64,000 nt of DNA from Paracyclopina nana (taxonomy: Eukaryota; Arthropoda; Copepoda; Cyclopoida; Cyclopettidae). Positions 22,181-35,900 of this stretch are shown piece after piece; position 1 is the first letter of the stretch; every line of letters starts with the position of its first letter. Made by a program: the position numbers and the translations under genes. Under the pieces are notes generated by a model. It worked only from the letters and a program-made list of their open reading frames with translations, made no database searches and had not been told where the DNA came from. The stretch spans positions 15,872,001 to 15,936,000 of the forward strand of contig JAGUCH010000001.1 in the NCBI GenBank assembly GCA_019096065.1. Reading direction: 5' to 3'.

Positions 22181-25100
22181 TCAAATCAAAGAATCATTGT
22201 TGCCGCCGTTGCCGCCATTGTTGTCCATCATTGGAGGAGGAACATTGGGCGCAGTTTTCCGCATGGAAGTCGAGGTCAAATAGCCCGCAACCCCGGGGGT
22301 GGCGGTCAGGTAGCCTGCGTTGGGCCGATCCGGCAAAAAGAGGTCGTGCTTCTGAGCCTCATACTGTTGCCAAACAGGATTGGCCTTCAACTGGGCACTC
22401 ACTTCCTCCCCATGCAGCAGAGAATGAGTCATGGCCTTAAGGGCCTTCACAATCAAAGCCTTTGTCGCAGATGGACTTGGGTGGTCTCTGAGCGGCGAAT
22501 CGAGCAGAGCGATCAGATCTTTTATGAGATCGCATTGCAAGGCCTATATGGAAAGTACTTTAAAAATTGGGTCTTATAAGAAGCCGTATTATAAGTGGTT
22601 ACCTGCTTGACTAGCGAGTCGTGGTGGCCTTGGAAAAGTGTGCTGAAAGTCTCGCAAGTTGGGTATATCAAATCGGGCCTAAGATTCATTGCCCTTTTCA
22701 ACGGCCCTATCGTTTCGCACTTGGACAAAGCCTCAACGCAAACTGAAGAACTAATAAAAATAGGGGGGAAAAATTAGTTGACGTCTCGAGACCAAATCAA
22801 AGTCGGACTTACCGAGAGAGTATGTTGATAATGAGGACACCAGATTTTTGAAAGTTGTTGTCCAAGGAGTTGATTGAGGTCAAAATTCGGGACAAGTATC
22901 CAGTGGCGGGCACCATATCCGCCAAAGCTGGCTGTGCCTCCAAGAGTTTCACCAGAGCAGTTGTGATGGTTTCCAAGGTCTCCAGATTGGGCTTGGATGA
23001 CTTCATGATTTGCAGAGCCTGTTCCAGCAGATCTGAGAGGAATTCACGAGGCTTTCGCAGAACCCATCCAGGATTCGCAATGAATAGACGCACGTAAATG
23101 CCAGATATGACTAGCTCGTTTGAAACAAAGCTCTGAGCACGTTGGATTTCCTCTGCAGGAGCATTCCAAGGAGTTTCTGGATTGGTGCTCAAATGAGCCA
23201 CATGCCTAAAAAAATTAATTATTAAAAATATTTCAGCTATAGTTTTCAATTCGTACCCTTCGGCCAGGCGTTTTGAGACAATTGTCAGTCGTTTGCGAGA
23301 ATCGTCGTTCCAAATGAGCTCTGGATTCTCGTGGCTACTCTCAAACATCTGAATGCAAGCCTCCACAGATTTTTTCATAGCATCCAAGAAAATGTCGGGC
23401 AGAAACTTTGAAAGGGCAATGCGCACTTTGGGACCCATCAGCTTATCAGTCGACATTTTGCACAAGACTTCTGCCGACTTTTCGCGAACAGCTTGATCCT
23501 GAGCGTTGCAGAAAAGGTACACCAACGTGATGACAGCACCTAATCAACATGAATTTTAAAAATCTTGATACTACATTTGTGAAGCAAAAATTACCAAATT
23601 GAAGGCCTTCTTTGACCAGCCTTGTGTCTCCAGAAATGGCTTGGAGCAAATCCAATCCGACAGTGCGATGCTCTGGCAACGTATAGAGCACATGTAACAC
23701 ATTCACCAGCACTTGATTGGCAGCGATATCATCGATGCATTCAGAACTGCCGGTGACGTTGATGAGCACGTGCAGAGCCATTTCCTGGATCTTGGGACAC
23801 CTGCCAAGCCTCAAGAGGGAGAACAGCAGCTTAAAATGGCCTATGCACTGAATGTCGACGCTTCGATTATGCTTGATGACATTGCTCAGGGCCTCCAAGG
23901 CCATTTCAGAGGCATTGATTCGTTCAGAAGCTGGAGCTGGCTGGTTTTGGGCCAACATAATTTGCGAGTATAAATATTGAGTTTCCCCATTCAAAAAGCC
24001 CAAAAGATCCACGGCAAATTTTTTCGGCTCCTGAAAAGCAGTGAAAATCAGTTGAGCATCTTGTATTTCAAATTGCCATCAAGAACTCACCTCAAGTTGA
24101 AAAAGCGGCTGCTGGTTGTAAATGCGAATGAAGATATTACCGACCACAAGCTCATCTTTATGCGCAGAAAACTTGAACTCTGAGCCAAAGCTGGGATCGC
24201 AGACTCCCCGACGAACCGAGTTGGTCCGCTCATTCTCCAAAAAGTCAATGAGCTCAGCTCTCGTACTATTGTCCCATATCAAGTAGGGACTCTCCACATT
24301 GGAATTGAGGAGCTTGAGCACCTCCTCCGGCCTGTTTTCTCTCATCTTGTGAACTATGTAGGGAGTTATCATAGCGGAAAGACTCTCCTCAATGACTGGA
24401 TTTTTCGGAGACGCCAACTCGTGAAGGTCAATAAGGCCAGCCAGTCTGGCGCAGGCCAAAACAGCCAGTTTGGCCAATTTATTGGCCACGAGTTGTTTGC
24501 TATTTTCTTCCTCAGCCTCCACACCTCCTTCCTCCAAAGTGTAGTCGTAATCAAAGAGAAAGATAAGAAGGTGCCAGAGGCAGCCAGCTTGGAGCAAATG
24601 CATTTGAAGAATAGCATCAATGGCCAGTGCTGACACACATTCCGCGGCCACCGCGCACAACGATGTCAAATGCTGCAATCATTGTACAGAGAGTGCTTAT
24701 TAGTGCAAATCAACCCAAAAGTTATAGGATCACTTTTACCTTGTAGTAGAAAATGCGGCAGACGTTTTTCACCAACTCAGGCATTTCAACCATTCGATCA
24801 CGACACATTTGGAACTGCGAAGCCACTGAGTAGAATCTTGCTATGTGAGTGCACACTTGGACTGCAACATCATCTGGCTTGGATGAATTGCTCAGCACGG
24901 AAATGCACCTCTCAAAGGCCTGATACAAGACCTCGAGGCCATTCTCACGCCTCAACTCCTCGGCATTCAAAGCAGAGCATTTGACTGTGTAATAAGCGCA
25001 CTCGGAGGCTGCGGCCAAAAGTGGGGCAGATTTGGAAAACAGCTTGTCATCGTCAGTCTCCATTTGGATGGTTTTGATCAGCATTGGATAGCCAGCATAC

Positions 25101-28100
25101 TTGTACGGATGAAGTTCCTCACTGTACCGACAAAACAGGATACTTTGTGCCCTCAAGATCAGCACTATGTTGTTGGCGTCAGGTTGATCAGTGGCTTTGG
25201 CAGAGCGACTGCACAAGAACTCGTAAGCGGTGTTGACCCTTTCAAACATTTCTCGCCCGTTGGGATTCTTGTCAGGATGGTACTGTTGAGCCATTTTGAA
25301 ATACGCCTTCCTAATGACAGCCTCGTCAGCCTCCAGATTTTGAGGCCCCAGGCCCAACACCTGAAGAGCATCGGCGGCTGACATCGTTGAGGGCTTTTTC
25401 TCCACCTCCAGTTTCCACGCGAGCAGAACTTCTTTCAGTAATTTGAGTGGGTTCAAAATCGGCCAATTGGGAAACTTGGCGTCGTTACACAAATTGCGTA
25501 GGTAATAGATGTCACAAAACAGCTCTGCTTCCAGCCTTGGGTAGGAAATCATGGGAATTGGGCAGTACTGGTACAAAGCCTTCACATTCGACTTGAGCCT
25601 AGGAGTGAAGTCCGCAAGGTGATACGCAATCTTTTGGATCATGAAAGTCCTCATTTCGTGGTTCCAAATGGCTTCAGGTGTGTCATATTCCCCGAGGAAA
25701 ATTTGCGCAAATTTCTCAGGGCCATGATTTTCCAAGTAAGCCACCATGGCCTCTGGTAGCATTTGCGTGAGCAAGGATTGTCGTTTGATTTCTGAGCCTT
25801 CGCCATCTTCTGACCTATAAGCTTGCTTGTTGTGAGTGATGGCCAAAAATCTGCCGATTGGTAAAAGGTTGTTGCCCATGTACATGAGGATAAAGAAGAA
25901 GCCTCCAGTGAGATACAAAGTTGGCATTCTTGAGTTGTCCTCAAGGACGAAATGCAGTAGTTGAGCCACTCGTTCAACCAGTGTGGGGTCAAAAGTCAGT
26001 AAAAGTTGAACAATGTGCGGAAGGTTTGCAGGGTCGCTCAGAGCTTGCTTGATCTTCGGCAAAGGCCGAATCACGGCTCCGTCCTCGTCCTTGGAGGGGA
26101 AAAACTTGCATATTTGAATGAGCATCGATAAGATCAAGGCAGACAGTTCACTTTCGTTCATCACAGCTTGACCTTTTGCCAAAAGGGTCCACTTCAGTTG
26201 AGCTACTTGCTGCAGCAGCCTCCAACCCTCCAGACCTTGGGCCCACACTTTGGTCTTGGCATGGACGACTTTCTCTTTGAACAGATCATTGAGCTCTGAA
26301 AAACTGATGGGTCCATTTCGTTCCTTGTCAGCGTTGCCATAGTACCACTCCTTTTCTTGGCTGTCCTTTGTGACATCATTGCTAGCCTCTATGGCCATGG
26401 ACTGGTTGGCCATCACAGCCCTTGTGGTGTGCAAATGAGCCAAAGGCAACAAATCTATCAAGGTTTTCATGCCATTAGCTTGAACCAGCGCTCCAGCATT
26501 CTCTTTGTGCAGAATGAGCTTGTTTAGGAACAAAAGTAGTCGATCACGTTCAACTCTATCCATGGTCCGATCCAGCATGGCCACAATGTACTTGGTGTCA
26601 TGAAAAGGGCCAATGTCCTCGTAGTGACGACCATACACGATGGTCATGGCTTGCAAGCAAAGGCACTTCATTTCAGTTTTTGGAGTCAGAATAAACCTAA
26701 AATGTTCAAAACATACAGATGCTAGATGATTTAGGAAATGAAAAAATCTTAGTAAGCATACCTGTGGTAAAGGTCGTTGAAGAACACACCGGATTTGTTG
26801 ATGGGTGAATCTTCGTTATCAGCCTGGTCCTCTTCGAGCAACAGCCTCAGGAAATAATCTCCAATCTTGATTTCATCAGACAATGAGTTGTAATTGACTG
26901 TAAACTCCTGATGATTCCATGAAATGAGCTGGCCACCAGCAAGTTCACGGTCTTGCAAAAAAGTCTGAATTTCCATTTGAAGTCCATCATGAAGTTCTTG
27001 CCTCGTTTTAAAGTTCCAAATCAAATTTGGTTTGGCATGGTCTCGCTCAAATTGGTGGTAGAATAGGGGCCAATTCTCCGAGCTTTTCACCCTCTCTCTT
27101 CGCTTGCGTAGCACTATGGGTCTTTCCTGGGGATTCCTGGGCTTAGAAGCAGCATTCTGATTGGAATCGTTTTTGGTCTCTGACAACACTCTCGGAATGC
27201 TCCACTCTTTGCCCATTCTAGTCCGCCAATGCTGGAGAGCCACTTCCATATGGCGTTCGGCAATCTTTTTTGCCTCTTCGGTGTAGTGGTAAGTGTTTTC
27301 AGCCAAGTACTCGGCCGTTTTGTTGGCAATTTCTTTGCCCTGTTTCAAGCCCTTGCCAGCCACTTGGAGAATCTTGTTGGCCTTATTCTTCTCAGCATCA
27401 GACAACGCTATGGTCAAATTATCCCTGATGTGCAGCCTATCTTTCTCCGATGTGGGACTTGTTGCCTCGTCGTGCAAGTACTGCAGTAGACCTGCAGGCA
27501 ATATTCGTTCGAGTAATTGATTGGCAGCCTCGTTGTTGCTCGTCCAAAGTCCGATCAGATGACGTGAAAGCTGCCTTTGCATCAACAGCCGATTTTCAGT
27601 GGATTTTATGTACAGAGCAGTCACTAGATGAACTGGCATGGCACCCTCAGCCAGGGCTAGCATTTGCATTTTGGCACCTGTTTCTGGACTGCCCTCCTCA
27701 ATGATGGCCTTCATGAGAAGTCCAGCTCCCTTGACTATGGTATGAGAAGGACATTGGAACAGCCTGTACAAGGTACGGCCCCGATCCGCGACTTTTTCCA
27801 ACAAAATATCAAATTGTTTGCCATCAGTGGTTTCACTGTAGGGTGCACACAGAGCGAATGTAAGTAGATCCAGCATTGCTGCCACGACTAGAGCGCCAGT
27901 GCCCCTCATCTGGAAATGGAAAGAAAAATAAAAACGACTTTCATGGCAAGGAACTTTCAGCTTTTCTTGAGAAAAGCCTTTTTGTATGCGAGACAACAAA
28001 ATGCTGTAGGGATCATGTTGTAGGATTTGGAGCAAAATATTACCACGTGAGTTGTCCACATGTCGAGAAGACCATCCAAAAATCTCTCCGAACTAAGTAG

Positions 28101-29715
28101 GCTTGCTTTGTTAAGCTGCTCTTGCCTCAGGTCATAATCCTCATGCATTGGCTCCATGAGGGCACACACCATATCAATGGCAGCATGGCTGATCCCATCG
28201 TGCCCCAGCTTTAAAGCCTTGTTGACTTTCACGCCAATCTTTTCTCGGAATCCTGGCAAGGATGTGAAGCCCGCAAATCCTGCTTTGCTCGCCACAAGCC
28301 TACGCATGGCATGGAATTGTTGCTCCAAGGTTTGCACGTCCTCAGTTGGGACATCCTTGGCTATGAGAGCCGTAAGAGCCCCATGAATGAGCTTTTCTTT
28401 GTTTTCGGCAAACAAATGCTCCTGCGTCACAGCGTGCACCAGTCCACTGTACGATACGTTAGCGTTGAACCTTGCGACGGCCTCAGCAAATGACCACGCG
28501 GGTGGAGGCTGGTACAGAAACTTTAAATGCGAGGATTCCACTTCTTCCTCCACGGGCACATTGAGTGGAGCTAGTCGCTTGTCCCGCTCAATCATGCTCA
28601 TTCGCACATGGACATCTCGATTTCCAGAGCCTCGGACTCCGTCCAAAAACGAGGCAATCAAGCTGTCTCTGTCCGTGGAAGTGTAGGACCTTGCCTCACC
28701 ATTGGCATATTGAATTGTTATCAGCTGCGGATGATCGGTGTGCCGCACAAAAGCGCTCACGTATGATAGCGGCCTCAAAGACACAATGCTGTAAGTGGCT
28801 GGGTCTCGCTCCAAAAGACAAGTTTCCGACAGACACAGAGTTCTTCTCACCGGGTCGTTATGGCGATGGCTTTGCTTGTACACAAGGAACTCGGAAATCG
28901 AAGTGATGTGCACATCACCCCTAAAAATCAGATTGCATCAACAGTTTCAATTGAAAGGCTTATGATGATGTCACCTGTAGTTTCCAAATTTAAGCTCGAC
29001 GAAACGGTCGAATGTCATGCTTTTCGGCTTGGGCAATGACACACCGACGTACTGAGATGCGTTCTCAAGAATATGAGAGAGAATTTCAGATCTGGCCTCA
29101 GCTGCAAACAAGTGCAGCCGTCCGTGGGGAGCGACCTCAATGACGAATCCACCAGGATAGTCTGGGACCTCGAACAATGCGGAAATATCCTTGAAAAAGT
29201 ACGACGCCAAAATCTTCTTTCCGCCTGCAGCATCAATTTGGTCAACGGCATGATTGCCAACCCTGATCGTAGTTGTGACGCGTTGCTCTGACCAATGATA
29301 TTTGTACGCAAACCAGGTCTATAAATGAATACGTCAAAGAACCATATGTGCTTTAGCTGTTAAATCTTCTAACCTTAGTGACTTGGGCAGCTCCATCGTT
29401 TCCACTCCTTTGCAACCACCTGAGGCCCTCAGTTAGAACAGTAGACCTCCATTCGGAGGAGAATCTCATGCTATCGGTCTTCTTTGGGCCCTTGCGAAAG
29501 GTGACCTGAAACTCGAGATCGCCAGCCGAGCTTAGTGGCTGCATACCCACGACATCGGATATCTTCCACGAGTTGGTGACTTCCATGGAGGACGGATTGT
29601 ACGTGGAGAAGACATCTTCGCCGACCGTGAAAACCCGGCGATATTTGCCCTTCCATGAGTGTTTGGTCACTAGGAACGAAGAGGCTGAAGTTTTCACTGC
29701 GATTGGACTCGTCAT
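22181..29715 (-). CDS. Rme-8: RME-8/DNAJC13 endosomal J-domain protein, 2290 aa
   Basis: Eleven exons on the minus strand: 29715-29374, 29318-28975, 28920-28044, 27909-26762, 26696-24740, 24672-24091, 24030-23595, 23539-23257, 23205-22813, 22750-22603 and 22543-22181. Every junction is in phase. The length, 2290 residues, is close to human DNAJC13 (about 2240). The N-terminus carries a PH-like region ([18 protein letters not shown]). A GYF-like segment ([17 protein letters not shown]) precedes the central J domain, whose HPD motif is intact ([16 protein letters not shown], near residue 1377). Armadillo-like IWN repeats (e.g. [40 protein letters not shown]) are spread along the chain. The family acts on endosomes with SNX1 and Hsc70 to uncoat clathrin and sort cargo. 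The C-terminal tail is Asn/Gly-rich. Confidence 0.95.
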
Positions 29716-30635
29716 GATGCAATCTTCATTCCATAGCCTTGGCGAGGAACAAAGGCCGCAGTTGGTCTTCTTTTTTCACTTTTTTCGCAAAACAGATCAA
29801 CATACATCGTTTTCTGGGGCCAAAGTACAAATCGGCGCGTTTGCTACTTGAAAACGCCAACGAGTTGCCAATTGACGGAAAACTAAAGTCCATAATAGTA
29901 ACACAAAATAAAATATCCCTGTCACTCCGCCTCTTCCCAAACTGCAAACAGCGCCCTCTTTACTTTGTTTCTCCTGCAAGACATTTAATATAATGAAAAA
30001 GCTTGAAAAAATAACAAAAAATCCTAAAAAACCTTATATAATATTTCATCAATTCAAAATATAACTTAAAATAACTCATATCAATCAAAATAAATATATC
30101 AAATGAGTAGGTGGCGCAGCTTCTTTTTCTCCAAATCTGCTTGTTTTGGTAAAAAGCTGAGCAGACAGCAGAGGGCGTTTGATTCGTTTCGAATCAGTTT
30201 TCTACTTTTCTTCAGGCAAGCTTGTCAGTTGTCAAAAATCCCTTCATTTTCGACTTCCTCCACGGTTATGTAGGGGCACTTCTCCCTACTGAAATATGTC
30301 ACCTCAAGACTAAATAAATCGTCCGGGAAATCGCCATTTTTTAGAAGGTAAACAAAAAGGCCCATTTTATCAGTTGTCATGTCATGGCTTTCGGCTGGAG
30401 CGTAGTTTCGTCACGTGCTCCCCATCATCATATCTTCACGGGGTCTCTCATTACTTATAGGCAAATAATATAGTCTTTGACTCGAGCTCGCTGTTAAAGT
30501 CGTTGTCGTCGCCAATTTTCTCGTTGCCGTCGCCGTTGTCGTCGTTGAGAAAGCCGTCGTACAGTCGCTGCTGGTATCGATCAACTTTAACATCGCACTC
30601 AAAACCATGATGGACCAGGCCTCTCTAGTGCCAAG
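29716..30635. promoter_or_regulatory. Divergent promoter region of RME-8 and the OXR1-like gene
   Basis: 920 bases between two start codons on opposite strands. No TATA box is obvious for either side, which fits housekeeping promoters. From about 30480 to 30560 there is a GTC/GCC-rich triplet run, and the last 30 bases carry a short upstream frame. The middle (30000-30100) is AT-rich. Confidence 0.5.
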
Positions 30636-30639
30636 ATGA
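30607..30639 (+). promoter_or_regulatory. Upstream ORF overlapping the OXR1-like start codon
   Basis: An open frame of ten codons (MMDQASLVPR) ends in a TGA that overlaps the main ATG as ATGA (30636-30639). Such an arrangement can allow reinitiation or damp translation. This is read directly from sequence and assumes the leader covers 30607. Confidence 0.55.
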
Positions 30640-32552
30640 GCACCCCAAGTACACCTACGAATCCTCTCCAAGTTGAGGGAGACCTCAAGGCCTCACGAAG
30701 TTTGTCGCAATCGTCTTCCAATGGAGGTCTGGATGAGCTAGAGACATACGTCGTCCAAGATGGTGACACCTTGGGCAAAATTGCTGCCATGCACGACACA
30801 ACGCCATCCAAGCTGGCTCAGGTTATACTTTGAATCATGCATGACATTTAACTGTTCATTCATTTAAAACTTTGCATGCTTTAAAATTATTTGAAATCTG
30901 ACCCAAGCGAACTGCCGCTACTTTTCTACTTGTCATCAATTCTACATAGTAGCAATGTAATCTCAATCATATTCGGAACATTTACTACCTAATTGTCTTT
31001 GTCCAGTATAAGCTGCATTCATGCACTTTTCTGGGTGCAGATTTCTGTTAGACACGCACTGCACCCAAAATAATCCATATCATGTGACTTGGATTGTGTT
31101 AGTAATTTAGTATGCTTTTGCATTGTAGATCAATAAAATGAGCGGAGCGAGGTACATATTTCCTGGTCAAGTACTTCGACTGCCACCAAAGGAGCCTCCG
31201 AGGCCGCCCACACCCGAGCCAGTATTGGACAATGATGTCATCGACTTGGCCAACAACTTTGTTCGTGTGAACGTTCGCCACCTCACTGAAGGCCGCGGCA
31301 TTGTCGACGGGACCCTCTTGTTGACTGGCAAACTTGTCATGTTTGATCCGTATGCTCATCACCCCCTGGTGGCTGAATCCAGCGTGGACAAGTACCAAGT
31401 CATCATGCCTTTGGGGATCGTTGTCAACGCTGTCATCTTGAAGGATTTCAATCGGTGCAGCGATGATGACCCTTCTCTCATTTATGATAAGAAAGAAGCC
31501 TCCAACGACGAGGAGGCTGAGGCTGAAAAAGAGAATGGGCACTCCAACAATTCTTCAATAACAGGTAGATCATTAGATAAGCTGAAAAGTCAAGAGTATC
31601 ACAGCTATTTTTTTCAGCTGAGAAATTGATGTATTTGAGGATCCGGATGGGTCAACCCATAGGCTCAAAAATCAAGAGAGATGAGACCATCAACTCGTAT
31701 GGTGAGGCCACTGTCAAACCGGACTACTGGTTCATCCTCACTTTGCCAAGGGCAAATTTCATCTACGATTTCTTCCACAATGTCAGCAAAGACTTCAAAA
31801 TGTATGGCGTTCTCGATGTCGTCGATGTGGAACGAGCTGGTCTCGAGCTGATTCGCGAGGGCCGCGATGCCATGGAGGCCGAGGCCGGAAGAACTTGCAA
31901 TCGAGCCACTGTAGCAAAGTTGGACAAGCAGCACTTGTCCTTTGCCAGCGTGGACTTTTCCATAATTGCCCCTATGGTTGGCGAATCTGAACTGATGAGT
32001 AAAGAGGAGCGGATTTACTTGTCCAAAACCATGCCTCAAAAGCTCGAATGTCACACCTGGATTCCGGTACATTTCATCCATTTTTTTAATCGAACAAGCT
32101 CAATGATTGAGCCATGTCTTTTTAAGGTGTTTTCAACGTCCAGAGATGGGTTCAGCTTGAAGAACATGATGAGAAAAATCTCATCTGTGGCATGTGGATC
32201 GATGCTACTTGTCCTCTCAGATCTGGACAAGAACGTGTTCGGTGCTTTCCTGTCTGGCGTTCCCACAGTGGGGGAATCATTTGAAGGCACCGGAGAGACC
32301 TTTTTGTTCTGCCTCAGGCCGCGCATCCAAGCGTTCAATTGGACGGGCGAAAACAACTTTTTTTATCGGGTTGACAACCAGTGCCTCATTGTGGGCTCAA
32401 GTGGAGGCAAATTTGGCCTTTGGATCGATCGTGACCTCAACAAAGGCCGCACTCAGCCTTGTGCAACTTTTGATAACGAGCCATTGACTGGTGGCGAGTC
32501 GGAGGACTTTGTAGTCAAAACCATAGAATGCTGGGCTTTTGAAATGGCCTAG
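30636..32552 (+). CDS. mtd: OXR1/NCOA7 (mustard) LysM-GRAM-TLDc protein, 498 aa
   Basis: Four exons: 30636-30821, 31129-31564, 31618-32066 and 32127-32552, all in phase. A LysM domain spans residues ~38-82 (YVVQDGDTLGKIAAMHDTTPSKLAQINKM, split by intron 1, then IFPGQVLRLP). A GRAM-like domain follows (~100-165, GRGIVDGTLLLTGKLVMFDP), then an acidic linker. The TLDc domain fills ~335-498 (FSTSRDGFSLKNMMRK, FGAFLS, FYRVDNQCLIVGSSGGKFGLWID, VKTIECWAFEMA). Proteins of this family protect against oxidative damage and bind the V-ATPase through TLDc. The last intron is 60 bases, a multiple of three with no in-frame stop, so its retention would add 20 residues at the TLDc start. Shorter or longer isoforms are usual in this family. 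Confidence 0.93.
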
Positions 32553-32935
32553 CTTAGCATCATCCATCCTTGATGAGAAACCGTAAGATTTCCAAGTAAG
32601 CATCATTAGTATCTGCAAGTCTAAAACCTCCTCAAATGATGGCCTTCAAATGAAATTCGCTGTAGCTACTATAGAATATAGCGGTAAAAACCTTCGAACA
32701 GAAATAATCGAAAAAGTGTGCCTATTCTGTGATATAGAAACCTGCTTCTACTTAAAAAAAAAAGTGAAAATGAGGATCATTTTGTAGTAGATATTGTTCG
32801 ATGTCAACTATTATAGCACTTATGAAGCCAGCAACGATGATTATTACTATATGTGTTGAACTTCGTTCAGATTTTATGTGAATGGCGAATTGCATTGATT
32901 ATTAAACGAGAAGTAACTGTATTTCTCGACTGCTG
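32553..32935. other. Convergent 3' spacer
   Basis: 383 bases between the stop codons of the OXR1-like gene (plus) and BBS9 (minus). Presumably both 3' UTRs. I see no clear AATAAA on either strand. Confidence 0.5.
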
Positions 32936-35900
32936 CTACCAAATCTCATCATTGTCATCATCCGCATTTTTGTCCTCCTCCTCCTCATTATCCTCGATAA
33001 TCTCATTTTCTGCCTCTTTTTCTTCCTCAGTTAGTTCTGGAATTTCCCCATTCTCTTTAGGTTTGGGAGCCGCAGAAGAAAGGCCAGTTCGGTCACGTGA
33101 CCTGGCTGACCTCAGCCTTTCTCCAGCCTCTCCAAAATGACTTCCTATCGGAGTAGTTTCCTCTCCGCTTCCATTAGATCGATCCCTTTTTCCACCTCCA
33201 TTCTCTTCATCCAAATCCACGCTGAATTCCAAAGGAGAAGGAGCCTCGAGTTTGTTGCGTTCATCCTCAATTCTGCTGCCTTTCGTAATTCTGTCCACGA
33301 CTGAGGAGATGTGCTTCTTTATTCTTGATATGTCTTTGGCTGCCTCTAAAGTAATTGGGGTTGCACCTTGATTTTCTTTGCCAGCTTTGGCCAAGGATGT
33401 CCTTAGCAAAAACGTCAACGCTGCATCTGTAGTTTCCTCCCAGCCCTGTTACAAACATATTATTGATAACTCAAATTAATCTTAATTAAGCTCTCTTCTT
33501 ACTTGGTCGCGGTAATCATGGACGACAGGCGTTAACGCAGCCCTCACTTTGGCCGCTTCAGCCTGATCCATTCCGGTAGAAAGCCTTGTCAAAAGGACGA
33601 GCAAATTGGTGATGCATGCCAAATTGCTGCTGGATCGTTTCACTTCCAAAAGGCATTGCTCCACAGCCTCGGTGTGTTGCTGCAATTGTCGATAGGTTCC
33701 CTCCAGAAGAGAATCCAAGTTGGTCAAGGGGGTCGGAGTTTTGTCTTTGAACCTTGACAAGAGCCTTTTTTGTATGGACCGAAATTGGGCGGCTCGTTGG
33801 GCCAATTGTTCGTCCAGATTCGCCATTTTCTTCCTCTTGCTAAAATGCTGCTCGATCTCGGTGTAATATTCGTGCAAAGGCAAACTCGAGCTGTAAGAGC
33901 ACTCCAATGGCGCCTTGTCATTGGCAAACTTTTTGGCCAAACGACTCTCCAGGGTTTGCGTCAATAGCCAGAGGCAAGGTAAATTATCAGATTGCAGTCG
34001 ATAACGTTGCGACGTTTTCGATGACAAAACTGTCACATATGGGCCACCAAAGTACTGAAAACCAGCTGCATTGGCCATCGTGCCATCAAGGACGAATTCT
34101 GCGCGAGAGGAAATCAATAATTACTCTGACTTAACTGAAAATCATGGATTTACCAGGGAAAAGATCCAGAAGGCTGACAGCATGTTTATTGGTGCTCACA
34201 GTCACCTTATAGTCTGCCTCTTTGATTGGAGCGCAGGGCTTCACTATCAGCCTCATTGGCAGAGTTGTCACATTGGTAATCACAATTGGCATTCCTTGTC
34301 CACTTATGTAAGCTGCGGTCACGGTGAAATCCATATTGTGAGGGATCACAGCATAGCTAAGGTAGCAAGACACTTCCGTTTTGAAGGTATCAGCTAAGAA
34401 ATTAAATTAATGTTAGAAAAGTGCTAGCTTGTGTTGAAAAGAGTTACTAAGAGTTTGCACTATGAATGAGGATTTGGTGGCCACCATGGGCTCGCATACA
34501 TCAATGCCAACCCTTATTTTGGTCAAAGGAGTGCTCGAGGACAGGCTGATGATTATTCTGACCATGGGCAAACCATCCTCATCACTGACACCAGTTGGGT
34601 GATGGCAATGCTCCAAATGAGGTGACATTTCCACGTTGACAGTTAGCTCGTCCTTTATTTCGGGTGGAACTGCCCCATCTGAAAAAAGAAATATACATCT
34701 GTGCATTTTTAAAATGCTGAATTCTAATCAGACCTGAAGATTGGGCGGTTTTGATGATGGTGTTGAGGGCAGCCAATTCGGCATCAGTCTCCTCATAGTT
34801 GACAGGTCTGGCCTCGGGCCTCGGGGCTGAAAATAGGGCAGGGTCAGTGCCCAGGGCCCCGACGTATAAATCTCCGGATTTTGACATGAGTACAATTGCG
34901 TTACGAATGACCTCATCTCCATTTTGCTATAATCAATGCAATCTCATAGGGTATCTTGATCTGACATAAAATGTTATAGGCATTTACCGAGAAACTGCCT
35001 CGTTTCACTATTAAAGGCGTGAATGGAACCTGAGCTGCCCATTTCAGCGAGGCCATTTCATAAATGAGCAAGGTTTGCGTTTCAGTGGCAATCAAAATGA
35101 CCAACTTTTCATCGTTGATGACTGAAAAAAAACCATATTTTTCTCTTATTGCTCTTAATAATAAGACAGATGTAATTACTTGAAGGGTAAGTGAACATGG
35201 TCACAGGAGCATAATCCAATTTCTTCGAGAAGGCCAAAACACCAGAATGGTAGAGTACAAATAAATTCCTCACACCAAGCACGATGATTTTGCAATGAGC
35301 ATCTTTTGATGAGCCATTTTGAATCACCTTGATTTGCGTGGCATTTTCACCCAACCCTAGCACCCAATCAGCCACAATCTTTTTGCCAGACATGATTTTG
35401 TCGTCTTTTTCTCGGCTCTTTTCCTCGGTTGCAGTAGCCAAAGTTTGATACCTGAGAAGAGAGAATACCAGCATTAGAGCTGTGTATGTTTGCGTAAATA
35501 GCAACATTCTTTCAATCACATTCTTGACTTTAATCGAATTGTACCTGTTCAAGACACTATCGCTTAAATATTGAATATAAAAGAACCACCAGGGCATTTA
35601 GGAATACTATGTGGTGGCATAGAAAAACATGTGGTTCAAGGGCGTGTAACCCCAGCTGCCCAGCATCTGGCGACTTGATTTCGGAAATTATCTCGTTCAT
35701 TCAATATGCTAGCTCTTTTTCTTAATTGGTAATTTTAATAAAATATTCACAATAAAAAAGGTAAAAATTTGTTTGCCGACATTTTTTCAAAAAGATCTCA
35801 GTTCCGAATGCTATGAAAAAAAAATTACTCTCGTCTTAACAGACCACCATTCTATGTTAGATTCTACTTGACATTCATAATTAATGCCGAAATGCTTACG

